Notes under the pieces: generated by a model
The model's input: the letters and a program-made list of their open reading frames with translations, nothing else
What the model was told of the DNA's origin: nothing
Databases searched by the model: none
Shown: positions 36,206-48,400 of the stretch, one piece after another
How positions within the stretch are numbered: the stretch's first letter is position 1
How the letters are laid out: each line of letters starts with the position of its first letter
Origin: Trifolium pratense
Taxonomy: Eukaryota; Streptophyta; Magnoliopsida; Fabales; Fabaceae
Assembly (NCBI RefSeq): GCF_020283565.1
Contig: NC_060065.1
Coordinates: 50,332,409 to 50,396,408, forward strand
DNA length: 64,000 bases
Direction of reading: 5' to 3'
Translations under genes and position numbers: made by a program

Positions 36206-36509
36206 ATATTATATGTTTAGGAGTTTTTTCTCATGAAAACTTTTCAACGTGGCAATTTCTCTTGATTAACCAACTTTATTTTCATCTTACATGACATCTT
36301 CACAATCATCAGTTGCTTATGTGTCGCTTGGTAAAACCTCCTTAAGTTTTATGTTCACAATTTTGGTAGCTTTTGATCTTCTTATCAAATTAGAAACTCC
36401 TCAAAACTCAAATGTATACAAACTCATTGTTGTTATTTCTAAGTATACAGACTCAAATGTTGTCAACAATCATTTAACGAATATCGATCGTTTTTTTTCC
36501 AGGCAAACC

Positions 36510-37264
36510 AGTCCTTCAAAATTCGATTAATGCAAGTTGTTATTCAACCCTGAAATTCCAAGTTGCTTACCCTCAGCTGCTACAAAACATTAACACTAAG
36601 CATTATTTTGAAGAGCGGGAAATTCTTGCTCCTACTTTGGATTCTGTCCAGGAGGTCAATGAGTATATCATGTCATTTTCCAGGTGAAGAGAAAGAATAC
36701 CGTAGTGCTGATTCTGTGTGTAGATCAGACTAGACATCGATATTACAGGAGATCGAATGGTTCACTACAGAATTTTTAAATGAAATTAAGTGTTCGGGAC
36801 TTCCAACTCATAAGTTGAGACTAAAGGAAAACGTGTCTATCATGCTTATGCGCAACCTTGATCAAGCACGTGTGTTATGTAACGGAACACGACTTTTGGT
36901 AAATCATTTGGGAAAGGGTACAATAGGTGCAACAGTGCTCACGAGAACACACACCGGTGACAAAATTGTGATTAATCGCATGAATTTAATCCCAACTGAT
37001 CCAGGACTGCCTTTTAAATTTCAATGGCGGCAATTTCCTTTGACTCTTTGTTTTGCTATGACAATTAATAAAAGTCAAGGACAATCGCTCTCCCATATCA
37101 AAATTTATCTTCCTCGACCAGTATTCACTCACGGTCAGTTGTATATTGCGATGTCTAGAGTCAAGTCAAGAAATGGACTCAAGTTGTTGATTTTGGACGA
37201 TGAAAAAAAAGTTTTATCATCAACCGAAAATGTTGTGTACCGTGAAATCTTCAGCAATGTCTAG
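36510..37264 (+). pseudogene. Helitron PIF1-like helicase fragment
   Basis: From about 36560 the plus strand reads 'YPQLLQNINTKHYFEEREIL' and 'APTLDSVQEVNEYIMSF', then stops and shifts, then a clean open frame at 36815-37264 (149 aa). The latter has the C-terminal helicase motifs of Helitron-encoded PIF1 proteins: 'CNGTRL', '[12 protein letters not shown]', and '[19 protein letters not shown]'. Helicase motifs I-IV and the Rep domain are missing. It is a 5'-truncated, broken remnant; I could not identify the hairpin and CTRR terminus with confidence. Confidence 0.85.
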
Positions 37265-39185
37265 AATTTTTTTAGCCTAATGTCTAGCTTTGCAATCATA
37301 TCTAATAATAATGATGTTCCTTTGGATCACCATTGAAATATTAAGGTACTCTGGATATATTTTTCCCGTATTGTTTATTTTCTTCTTATATCTCCTAATA
37401 TTGTCCCTTTAAATGTTGCAGTATGTTCATTTCTCATTGAATTAAAAACTACAGTAATCAATATAAAATCCAACAACATCAACAAATGATGAAAACATAT
37501 CATAAGGCACATAATCCAACTGTTCTGTAAGAAAATCACAATTACATACCTTTACTCAATTGGATTATCCTTCACATGCTCGCCACCACAATGCCAAAGC
37601 TCCACCACTACCACCACCACCATTGATAACTCCATTATGACACACTAAAAGTGACATAATTCAAGGAAGTTTAGAGAACTTTTGATTAGTTTTTATGCTT
37701 AGAATAAGTGAAATTCATAGTTTTGAAGAGTTGGTTTATGTTACTGAAGGCCTAAAAAGTTGTCAAAAGTGTTGCTGAATGCCTTAAGCAGTTAAGCTGT
37801 CAAAAAAATTGTTGCTGTAGGCCCACGCTGGGCGTGACACACTGTCACGCTGAGCGTAATTAATTGACATTTTTTTTGGCTTGGTCTGCTGGTCTTCACG
37901 CTGGGCGTGGTACTTGTCACGCTGGGCGTGGCAGATCTGACAAAATGAAAAGTATAAGTTGAAAACTAATTTTTTGGGAGAAAGTTACGAAATTTTGGAT
38001 CAAAGTGAGTCTTTGGAGCTGAGTTCAAGCAACAAGAAGGTGGATCCAAGCAAGGAATCAAGTGTAGAAACACATCCAATTCCTCTTCATGAAGATTTCA
38101 ATTCTTTTTATTCATGTAATTTCCTCTTTCACTATGTTTGACTAAATTCTTAGATTGAATTTCTAGGGGATTTTCATTGTACTTTGTTTGAACCATGTGA
38201 ACTTGATTGTATGCAATTGGATTATGATTTAGTTTCAATTGATTATTTCTTGCACTTAATGAACTTAATAGTTGATTTATCATGAGAATGAAAATTAGCT
38301 ATAGACCTAGGAATGATTGAACAAAATTGATAATCACTTTAGAGATTTTGGTTTATTGATTGTGATTTATGAATCAATGCTTGTGAAAACCTCACTTAAA
38401 CACAAATTCACCCAATAGATTGGGAGAGTTGTGATTAAGTGAGAGGATTATTATCCAGGAGATTGAAAATAATCATTTTATTGATTCAATCTTGGAACTA
38501 GTTGAGTAATTCATGAGTGTATAATATGATTCACCAAACAATTTACTATAAGATGAACCGAAGAGATCCAATCGCCCGCCAACCGTTACATAAAATTACA
38601 ATATTAGTTTTCATCAAATTCTTATGAACAAAACCCCCTAAATGGTCTTTTATTTTCTTTTAAGTATTGGTTTAATTGTTTTGGTTCAAAGTTAAAGACA
38701 ATCATCGTGGACACGATATCTTAACTACTACTTGATGATAATTATATACTTACAATTTACTTATCAACCACCACCACAACTGTGTCTATATCCTTGATCT
38801 TCTTCTTTCTCTCACGATTACTATTTTATATCTGAAATTTTTCTCCAACTCTTTTGGATTTGCATTTTTTCCCAAGTCTTCGAAGAACATAGAATAGCGA
38901 AGGTGATTATTGAATTGGACGTGGAAAAGATTGTTTCAGCTATTAAGAAGAAGGTTTATCCTAGGAATCAATGGGGAAAACTCGCCAAAAGCTGCGTAAC
39001 GGCTTTGTGCGGAAACATTTGGATTAATTACTCTTATTATAAGTAGTCTTCTTATAATAACGTCAAAAATACATTTGGATTAAATTTGAAGTTAATTAGT
39101 ACTACAGTTTTTTTTTTGTTTTTTTATAAGCAAATTAGCACTACGGTTGTTGATAAAAGTGAAATTTAGTATGTTTCCAACCCTG
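37265..39185. mobile_element. Unclassified retroelement debris with CACGC...GCGTG palindromes
   Basis: At 37822-37934 four copies of CACGCTG(G/A)GCGTG-type palindrome occur within about 110 bp. The following 38100-38760 has text of the kind found at the 5' side of plant LTR retrotransposons (e.g. GTGGACACGATATC near 38709). The small open frame at 37959-38141 has no recognisable product. No LTR pair was found. Confidence 0.4.
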
Positions 39186-39191
39186 CATATA

Positions 39192-39338
39192 CTTCCTCCG
39201 ATCCTAAATATAAAAGGAAAATTATTTTTTAGATTTAGTGAGAATCTAATGTATTTTGTCTACATTATAGACCAAATATATTAGATTCTCAATAAATCTA
39301 AAAAGTAATTTTTCTCTAATATTTAGGATCGGAGGGAG
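39192..39338. mobile_element. Stowaway-like MITE
   Basis: 147 bp, ends CTTCCTCCGATCCTAAATAT and inverted partner ...GGATCGGAGGGAG, TA at 39190-39191 and 39339-39340. The arms pair over most of their length. Confidence 0.85.
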
Positions 39339-39425
39339 TATAATGCAATATCCCTACCAATACTAAACTATGTTCACCGGACAATATAAAGACTATTTGT
39401 TTTTTCTTTTTCAGTGACATAAAGA

Positions 39426-39570
39426 CCCTCCGTGACAATATATAAGCAAAAATCATCTTTCTAGGTTCATAACATAATTAATGTATTTGACCTATAATAT
39501 ATACCAAATACATTGAATATGTAATGAACCTAAAAAGATATTTTTTGCTTATATATTGTCACGGAGGTGT
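39426..39570. mobile_element. Stowaway-like MITE, second in tandem proximity
   Basis: About 145 bp, ends CCCTCCGTGACAATATATAA and inverted partner TTATATATTGTCACGGAGG. It lies 90 bp from the previous one and has a different terminal sequence. Confidence 0.75.
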
Positions 39571-41455
39571 ATTTCTTATATCCAATTAAACATATTTTTT
39601 TCCCTAGACAAAAAAAAAACATATTTTTCCTCTCCCCCTAAATTTGAGTATCTCTTGCTATCTATGACTTAGACCTAGCTCAAACATATTTAAGAGTTAT
39701 CTTCCAGTCACTGTTACACAATAGAAACTTATTTTTTTAATTTTTTTGAATAAACGATGACAACTTGTGTTGTACTAGTAATGCTATTCTTAGGGTATGC
39801 CAGGTTTAATTAATTTTTCTTTAAGAAATCGTGCTATATTACTTGGACCCAAAAATAAATGTGCTATATTTTGATAAAATTTATTTGTTTTGACAAATTA
39901 GTCAAAAGAAAAATTTACTTGTGTAGTTTACTCGAATATTAACCACGTGTTAAGGAATAATGTTATCTCTACCAACCGTATTAAATCAAATCATGTTGGT
40001 AATTTATAATTTTTAAATCAATAAACTATAACACTTGTCAAATAAAAGATAAAGTATAACAAAAATAAAAATAATTTTTCATATATCACGGCATCTCATT
40101 CGTAGGTAGTTTCATAGAAGCTGTTGACTAATTAGACTTTGTATTTTTTAAGGGATTTCGTTACACCTCAATATATTTATTTTATTTTAAAAATACACTA
40201 TAATTAAGACGTGCAAATTGATCCCTGTATCAGTCCTAAGTCCTAGTAATAACTTACAGCAAACCAAACTTCCCGTCATCAATACCATTCCCATTTTCAA
40301 ACTTATGTCTCTCAAAAAATGAATTGACTACCTCAAGATTTATAAGAAATAAAAGTCACCATACATTAATCCCCAAAAAAAGTCACCATACATTACTATA
40401 TGTGGTAACATATTTTTCTTTATTTAAAAAGAAAATCTAATATGACCAACCAATTAATTTATCATTAGCCTTGTAACCAAAAAAAATTAATTTATCAAAA
40501 AATAAAAAAAAATATGACCAATTAATTTTATTTCTTACTAATTTATATAATTTTTTTACTAGGTTATAGGATTTTCTAATAAACTACTTAAAATACAAGT
40601 TTATATAACAATTTTACTCTTATTGAAAAAATAAATATCAATTTGTGTTATTTTATATTTATCAATAAATTCAACCATTAATTTTAACAGAGATAAAACT
40701 TAGATACAATGATTTAGATATTTTTTTATAAATATAGTTTTACATTGAAAAATTATTAAAATTATCTAACTATATTCTTGTATGTTGAAGGGAAATTATG
40801 TAACTAATTTTCATCCTTTTATCAAACACTACAAATTCTATATGCTACAGTTAGCTTCTCTCCTAATAATTATCAATTATTCATTATTATTTTTTACCGA
40901 ATCTTAGTAAATAATTATTCGACTTTGCCGATGCAAGAACTTATTAGTGAATATTGTGTATAATTACCAAATGTGAATAAGTGGAGTATCTGATATTCAA
41001 ATCCAGCTCTCACTCATTAAACTTTTTTTTTTTGTTAGATAACCTAGTGACTATAAATTCTACCATTAAATGGATAAATGGAATATCCAAGTTCGAACGT
41101 CGATACATGAATAATATGCGATGTGTTACTAACTGAGATAACCTCATTAAGCATTTTTATCATCATATATAAATAAATTAAATTAAAATGCAATGTCACA
41201 AACCTCTTTCTCCTGTTTTATTGCCGAGTCCAATTCCATCATTGACTGACTACTACTTCATTCTCTCTCCTTTCACCCTTTCTCAAGTCTATATCCCTTT
41301 CATTTCTTTGAAAATTTTATGGCCAAAAAAGTTGGACTCTCCATTGATCCAGATCCATTTTTTAGCTTATTAATTCACCATAAACCATTACAATTATTCT
41401 TCTTCTCAACTCTTTTCTTCAACACAAACACTTCAACTTAGTCTCACAAAATATT
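39571..41455. other. Gene-free AT-rich stretch upstream of WRKY, with its probable leader
   Basis: No gene or intact element seen in 39571-41160. A TATATAAAT at about 41166-41174 could be the TATA box of the WRKY gene, which would give a leader of about 250 nt. A possible W-box core TTGACT lies at 41242-41247. A 61-codon upstream frame (41188-41373) lies in this leader. The promoter calls are inference from motif and position. Confidence 0.4.
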
Positions 41456-44400
41456 ATGGATACCACAATTAACAACAATAACAAAAACAAAAACAAGTCT
41501 CCATCTACAACAATCCCTTTTCAAGTCAACCTTACCTCTTCTAATGACTCACTTTCTGATCATGATGAAAACAGACCCATCATCAATGAACTTGACTTTT
41601 TCTCTACAAATAACCATGAAAATATTGCTTCTTCTTCCACTTCTGCACCTCCCTATCATCATATACATGATCATTACACCAATCCTTCTTCTCTCTTGGA
41701 ATTGAAAGTAAACGTGAGTAATCACAACCTTAATCTTAATTTGTTCTATTATATTATGTAAATAGATTAATAGATTATAGAATCCCTGGTTTTAAATTGT
41801 GGTCGCAGATAAGGTGTGATTCTATATTGTAGTACAATATAGATGAATGCGGCCGATATGGCCACAACTGTAATTGTGACGATGTTGTTATAAAGGCTTC
41901 ATGACCAAATTTTATGTTGTGGCCGTAATTTCAGTTGCGGACCATAATTTAAAACTATGGTAAAACTATTTAGTTAGTTTATTATTGCCTTCAATATTGC
42001 ATTGATATTCACACATATTCACACATATAGGGATGGTGATGAATACTTTAAGAATGTAGTTGAATTTTTTTTTTATTAAAAGTTAAATTGGTTAAATTTG
42101 AGATTTTATGAAATACAATTTTAAATCATGAAATTATTTATTTAGTGTTTTTTCAACTTTGAGGATTTAAACCTAATTTATTAAAGTTCCAATTTTGAGG
42201 ATTTAATTATTTATAAAATTTCTGTTTCAAAAAAAAAAATTATAAAATTTCAGTTATATGGTTTTATTTATGAATTTTACTAATTTATTTTTCATCAATT
42301 AATATATTTTTTCACTAAATGTTTGTTATTTTTGCTAATGTTGAAATAAAAAAATTGATTTTTTCACGAATTTTCTAATCACTAAATTCAGTAACAGAAT
42401 TGGAGACATATTTTCACTCTAAATTTTGGATGCTAATTAAATGTTTTCTAGTTGTAATTTTGGTTGTTAGAATTATTCATATAATTTAGTGAAAAAAAGC
42501 ATTATTGATATAATATATGACATTGGTGTGGTGCTAATGAATATGTGATGTTTCAATATAGACTAGTTTGAATCTTCTTACCACCAACGCAAGCAATGAT
42601 CAATCCATGGTGGATGCTGACATACCAAGTAATTCAGAAGACAAAAGAGGTCAACTTGAGGTAAAGAACATATGTAACAAGAAGCACAAACACTCCTCGT
42701 ATTAGGCATGTCTCGATGTTGGACACCTGTCTATGTGTCAATGTCCTTCATAGTTTTTAATCATTGAGTGGTTTATACTTTATACAATCTAATTATTTTT
42801 CAGGCCGTTGTTCTTCAAGGTGAGCTTGAGAGATTGAAGGTAGAGAATCATCAACTGAGGAACATGCTCGAAGAGCGCAATCGGAATTACAGCACATTGC
42901 AGATGCATTTGGTGAGTTTGATGCAAGAGAGAAAGGTAGAGGATTGTAATGAAGATAAAAAACAAGTAGAGATGAAACAAAATGGAAATGGTGGATTTTT
43001 GGTTCCAAGGCAATTTATGGAGCTTGGATTAGCTACTAATAATTCTAATGTTGCTGCTGATGAACCAAGAAGTCAAGATCAGTCAAAAGCAGTTGGAAAC
43101 AACAATGAAGAAGGTTCCAAGGATGAAGCACTTGTGCCTGATCATGATATGAAGGAATCTGATAAGGGAAATGAACGAGACGATAGTCCTCCGAATCGAG
43201 TTTTACCTGCTAATAATAGTAATAATGTTCCAAATTTTAGTCCTCAAACTAATGTTGAACAAGCTGAGGCTACCATGAGGAAAGCACGAGTTTCGGTTAG
43301 GGCTCGATCGGAGGCTGCTATGGTACTTCAATTTCACATTTTGGTTAGAAGAAAGAAATTTATTTTTTGGCTTTTATGTGATGCAAAACTGTTGTATTTT
43401 TTTTTTGTATCAGATCAATGATGGATGCCAATGGAGAAAGTATGGACAGAAAATGGCGAAAGGAAACCCATGTCCTCGAGCTTATTATCGATGCACTATG
43501 GCTCACGGCTGTCCAGTGAGAAAACAGGTATATGTCATGGCCATTCTCATGCTTAATTTACTGTTTTGATCAAATTTGACTCTGCCATTAACCTTTCTAT
43601 GCATGCTGATTAACTAAATTAGTTTCAAATTAAGTTGCATAGCTCATGTACTTCTGCTAAAAACTGTGATGAGTTTGTGGTCCATTTAGCTAAGATATCA
43701 TGGCTCTTGTTTCATTCCTCAACATTTCACACCTAGGTTCTGTTCGGATAAACAGTTTTATTAAGCGCTAAAAACACAAGTGTTTATCATATAAGTACTT
43801 AGCCGGTGTATAAACTATTTCTATGATAAAGGATAAAATAAAGTCGAATTGTTTTCATATAAACTATAATCTGTTTTCATATGCTATATTATATTGGAGA
43901 ATATATAGAATTGAACTGAAAATAGCTTATGGTTACGGACGTGTCATAGATTGTTTGCATAAACTCTTCCAAGTAGTCTCATAAGAGCATATGTCAATAG
44001 ATAAACTCAAATAAGTCAATCGATTACAGGCCTCTAACGAGGTAGGTTGAAGTCAAGGTTTTAAACTGCGGTAATGGTCACAGTCATGTAGCAATTCTTG
44101 ATATTGAGTCAAAATGCAGCTGATACAGTCTCAATTTGCGACAACACAATGACCACAAAACATCAAAAACTATGATGTCCCACTCACAGTTGTTTATGTC
44201 TAACTAACTATCAATTCTTGGCCCGACTTTACTTACCTTACAGTCGAACTCTGGATTATCGGGGGGCACCCTTCCCCTGGAAACCAGAGGGTTAATACCA
44301 AAACAATCTATCAATCTAACACATATACCATAATCATCACAGGTACAAAGGTGTGCTGAAGACAGATCAATACTCATAACAACATATGAAGGAAATCACA

Positions 44401-45020
44401 TTCATGCATTGCCACCAGCAGCTATGGAAATGGTACAAACAACATCAGCAGCTGCAAGAATGCTTTTATCAGGACCAATGACAAGTCCTGATGGCCTAAT
44501 GAATCCAAATTTCCTCACAAGAGCAATCCTTCCTTATTCATCAAGCATAGCAACTATCTCGGCCTCAGCACCATTTCCAACTGTTACATTAGACTTAACC
44601 GAACCACCAAATTCAAACCAATTCCCTAACAATAAGAACACAAATCAGTTCCAATTTCCGTTCGCTCAAAATTTTGCAAACTCATTACTACCTCAGATAT
44701 TCGGTCAAACATTGCTTAACCAAACAACATTTTCAGGACTTCAGATGTCACAAGATGGAGAAAATTCTCAATTGGGTAATCAATCTCAGCAACAACTTGC
44801 TGACACAGTTACTGCTATTGCATCTGATCCTAACTTCACTACAGCATTGGCAGCTGCTATTACTTCCATTATTGGAGCTGCACAACCAAACAATGGTAAC
44901 AACAGTACTATTAATAATGGTAACAGTACTATAGCCAACAATAATAATGGCAATGTTACATCTAATAACAATGCCAATGGAAGCAATAAAGGCAACAATC
45001 CTAATTCACCAGGAAACTAG
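41456..45020 (+). CDS. WRKY transcription factor, group IIb (WRKY6/31/42-like)
   Basis: Nuclear DNA-binding regulator expected to bind W-boxes (TTGAC). Five exons: 41456-41713, 42562-42660, 42804-43322, 43414-43527, 44343-45020. All introns are GT-AG and phase 0; 555 aa, normal for this group. In order: an acidic, Ser/Asn-rich N-terminus; 'LELKVNTSLNLLT' across the first junction; a leucine-zipper-like coiled coil in exon 3 ([17 protein letters not shown]); a basic '[13 protein letters not shown]' before the WRKY domain; then WRKYGQK in exon 4 and a C-x5-C-x23-H-x-H zinc finger split by the intron between VRKQ and VQR. That intron position is typical of groups IIa/IIb. The finger ends HIH where HNH is usual, which still keeps both zinc ligands. 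The C-terminus holds LDLTEPP and a long Asn-rich tail. Relatives act in phosphate, senescence and defence responses; the role here is not shown. Confidence 0.93.
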
Positions 45021-45356
45021 CTAGCTAGATAGCTCACAGTGATAGCTTTTTTTTAATATTAGTCTTACATTTTTTGGATTTTTTAATTATTTTTTCCCTT
45101 CATTAGTTGGGTTCGGAAACGTTTGGACAAGGACGCGACACTGGCTCATTATTTTTTTCAAATTATTATTGATATGACGTATTAACGTCGTGTCTAGTGA
45201 CCTGTGTCTGTGTGAGTGTTTTCATAGCAAACAAATAGGTTGAGGTGAAATTTTCCCATTTGTTCAACTCAAGGAAATTTTGATATTGGATCTATAGTGG
45301 ATTTTTTGGCAATTATTTATGTCTCCATTCATTATTATGCTACCTCTAGGTATGTA

Positions 45357-45481
45357 CTCCGTTCGTAATATTTTATAAGTAAATTTTATTTTTCTAAATT
45401 TATTGTATAATTAACGTGTATATGAGTTAAATAGTTCAATTAATACATTAATTATTTGCTTATAAAATATCATGGAGGAAG
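45357..45481. mobile_element. Stowaway-like MITE downstream of WRKY
   Basis: About 125 bp, CTCCGTTCGTAATATTTTAT at the left and inverted ATAAAATATCATGGAGGAAG at the right, TA on both sides (45355-45356, 45482-45483). The arms are diverged. Confidence 0.7.
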
Positions 45482-48400
45482 TATGCGGAGGTTATAATTT
45501 AGGAAGAAGTATATTGTTAGTTCCTTTGTCTCATATGTCATCCCATTTGAAAAACAATTTTTTTTTGGTAGAAATTTGGAAAAACAATTTTATCTAACAT
45601 TATTTATTATTTTTGTAAATATCAAATATAATGTTTATTATGTTTTACTAATGATACTCTTATTTATTAAAGTAGTTACAAATATAATCATTTTCCTCAT
45701 TTATTTATGGAAATGGAAGGTTGTATTATCTTGTCTTTTATTGATGTCTTTGGAATTTTTCTATTAGTTATTAGTTATGAATAATAAATATAAACCCTCA
45801 AAGAGAAAATGACAATGGGGAAGAAGATAAAAGAAGAGAGCTATAGCCTATAGTAGCAGTTGACTACCAAATGGCAGTAGCTTGTGGGAAAGGAAAAAAA
45901 GAAGTCAAGAAAATCGTCTGAGAGTTGTTAAAAGTGGATGTCATTTATGGGGCACATAAAGAAGAGATTGAGATAAATAGTATGAGAGAAGGATAAAAAA
46001 ATAAAAAAAGAGGGACTTCTTCAATTTGTCTTTTTCCTTTTATACAAACACTTGGCATTATGTAGATTATGAAACAAGTTATTGTTAATGTGGTTGATTA
46101 AAATGTGGTAGAATCATTTCTGAGAATTTGAGTTTGAATCGTGATTAAAATAAATAATATTTTATCAAAATTTATTTACTTTTTAGCCGAATTTCAAAAT
46201 TTCAAAATTAAATAACTTATTTCTAAAATATAATTATTTTTTTAACTGAAATTGAGTTTTCTAGAAGTCCTATATAATTTTTTTAACTACAAATCTCATT
46301 CTCTATTTTATTTTTATATGCCAAAATATGGATTTCTAAAATAAAATTTGTTTAAACCATTAGGTTTGGTTTAGTTGTGAAGAATTTCGGTAGTATGTTT
46401 GAAATCTTGATTCGATCCTCAGCACTATTGTAAAACAAAAAAAAATGTTTTAGAAATATGTTTTGTTAGAACAAAATATTTTCTGTTAGAACAAAATATT
46501 TTTCGAAAACAGATGAGGATTCCCTGCAGTTTCATTTTGGTGAAGTTCCTGCATTTAACACAAAAGCAATTGTACTTTTTATTGTTTTTGTTGAAAAACT
46601 GTTTTCTCTCTCTTGTCAAAAAAATTTATCTCTTACAATAACACTAAATGCACCAAACTGCAGGAAATCCAATCCCGTCGGAGTAAGAAAGAAAACTAAC
46701 AAAGATTTGCATGAAAAAATGTACAACCAAGTTATGTGTGTATTAAAGCGTACTTGTCCTATGCTGCTTTCTAAGTTGGGCTTAATCAAATAACAACCCA
46801 TAAAACCAAATTACAGACATTTTTACCTTCATACCCCCTATCTACATTTTGAAACCTCCCAAAATTACTTCGAAATTGGATTCTTCCAAGGATGGGTCAA
46901 GTAAGCAAAAAATATGAACAAAGGGAAACACATCTTCACTGAATCGAACTCGAAATTTTTTACCAATCTCCGTTGCAATGATAATGAAATATTGGATGTG
47001 GCAAATGATTATGAATAACATTGGAGAGATAGAGAGATTACACTTTTATATCGTAGCTAAAAAAGATCGATGATGAAAACTCAACTGAGATGATCCAAAC
47101 ATGTAAAAGAGGAGACACATTTTTTCTTTTCTATATACTTTTGCAGAAGCGGATGCAGTGACAAGATGACAACCCTTGACATATTTCGGTGTCTAATCGG
47201 ACAACGTTCCATTTTTTAGAACCACCAATAAGCAATTAAGTTTTATTACAGTTTAAATATTCGTATAATTAAAATAATGTGCATATAAAAAAAAGGTTAA
47301 CATCAATTTTATATTTTTTTATTTTAGACTTTCATCTCTGCTGACTGGTTGCCATTCTTACAACTTGACACTTTAACTACTTTTTTTTACCATGATATAT
47401 GTGCAAAGTCTCCACTATTATTAGCGATGATTAATATTCGTTAGAGAACTTACAAGACACATAAGGCGAGTTATTCACTCCGAACCAAATTTTTTTCATA
47501 TGTAGAAGTCAAAAATTGCACCTTTAACTATCTCTGCCAACTCTTTTCAATTGGACTAATTTGTTGTTTTGGCTTCTTTAACTAACTTTTATCAGTGAGA
47601 TTATTATTTTTTATTTTACTAAATTTTTTACCATTTATGTTACTTCATCAACCACCTTGTTGGCCAAGCTCCATAATTTTCTATCAAAAAATGATTGAGA
47701 GAAAGCAATGAAGACATAGTGATTATTTGTACTCTTTTTAATGATTCCCCTTTACTTTGTGTGCGTGTGTGAGAAAGAGGAAGGACAACATTACCACTTT
47801 GAAGTAATTTTAAGGTCCCTCTCGACCCTAGCCATTGAGGAAGGGACAAATTAAAGGGATATACCTTTTTTTTCCTTTGGTTTTGGATCTTGTTTAAGAG
47901 CTAGTCACACTTGGCATCACCACACTATACCATAACATAACGGAACGTCAAAGCAAACATGAAACGTCATTCTATTCTTGTACTACACATTTGTATTTGT
48001 CGGCTCATGAACTCCATTATTATTGGATGAGAGCAAAGTATCAATCATAATACTATTTTGTGCCTCTTTCTTAGTTTTCACAAACGATGAAACGAAGCAA
48101 CATTGGTATAATCAATTGATATTTTTTTCTATTAACTAAAGTCAATTTATTTTAACCAAGTAACTGAGCTTAAATGGTTATTAAATTTCTTCTAAAATAC
48201 TACTAATTAAGGCCCCTTTCCCTGGTAGAAACAGTTCATGGTCATATTTTAGTTACTTGGCGGCTGAAGTCTGAATTATTAGTGTCTCTTTTTCTAGAAA
48301 CTAGAAGGTTAATAAAATAAAAATTTGATGTTTTATGCTTAAACAACGAGGGCAACAAACATGTTAAAGAATCTAAAGCTAACATATTGGTGAGATAATT

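Noticed and set aside
43735..44040. Possible element in the fourth WRKY intron
   Set aside because: It resembles a dispersed repeat also seen in a CslB intron (3720-3900), but its ends and TSD are not clear.
44786..44998. Leucine-rich antisense frame in the last WRKY exon
   Set aside because: A shadow of the Asn/Ala-rich WRKY tail on the other strand.
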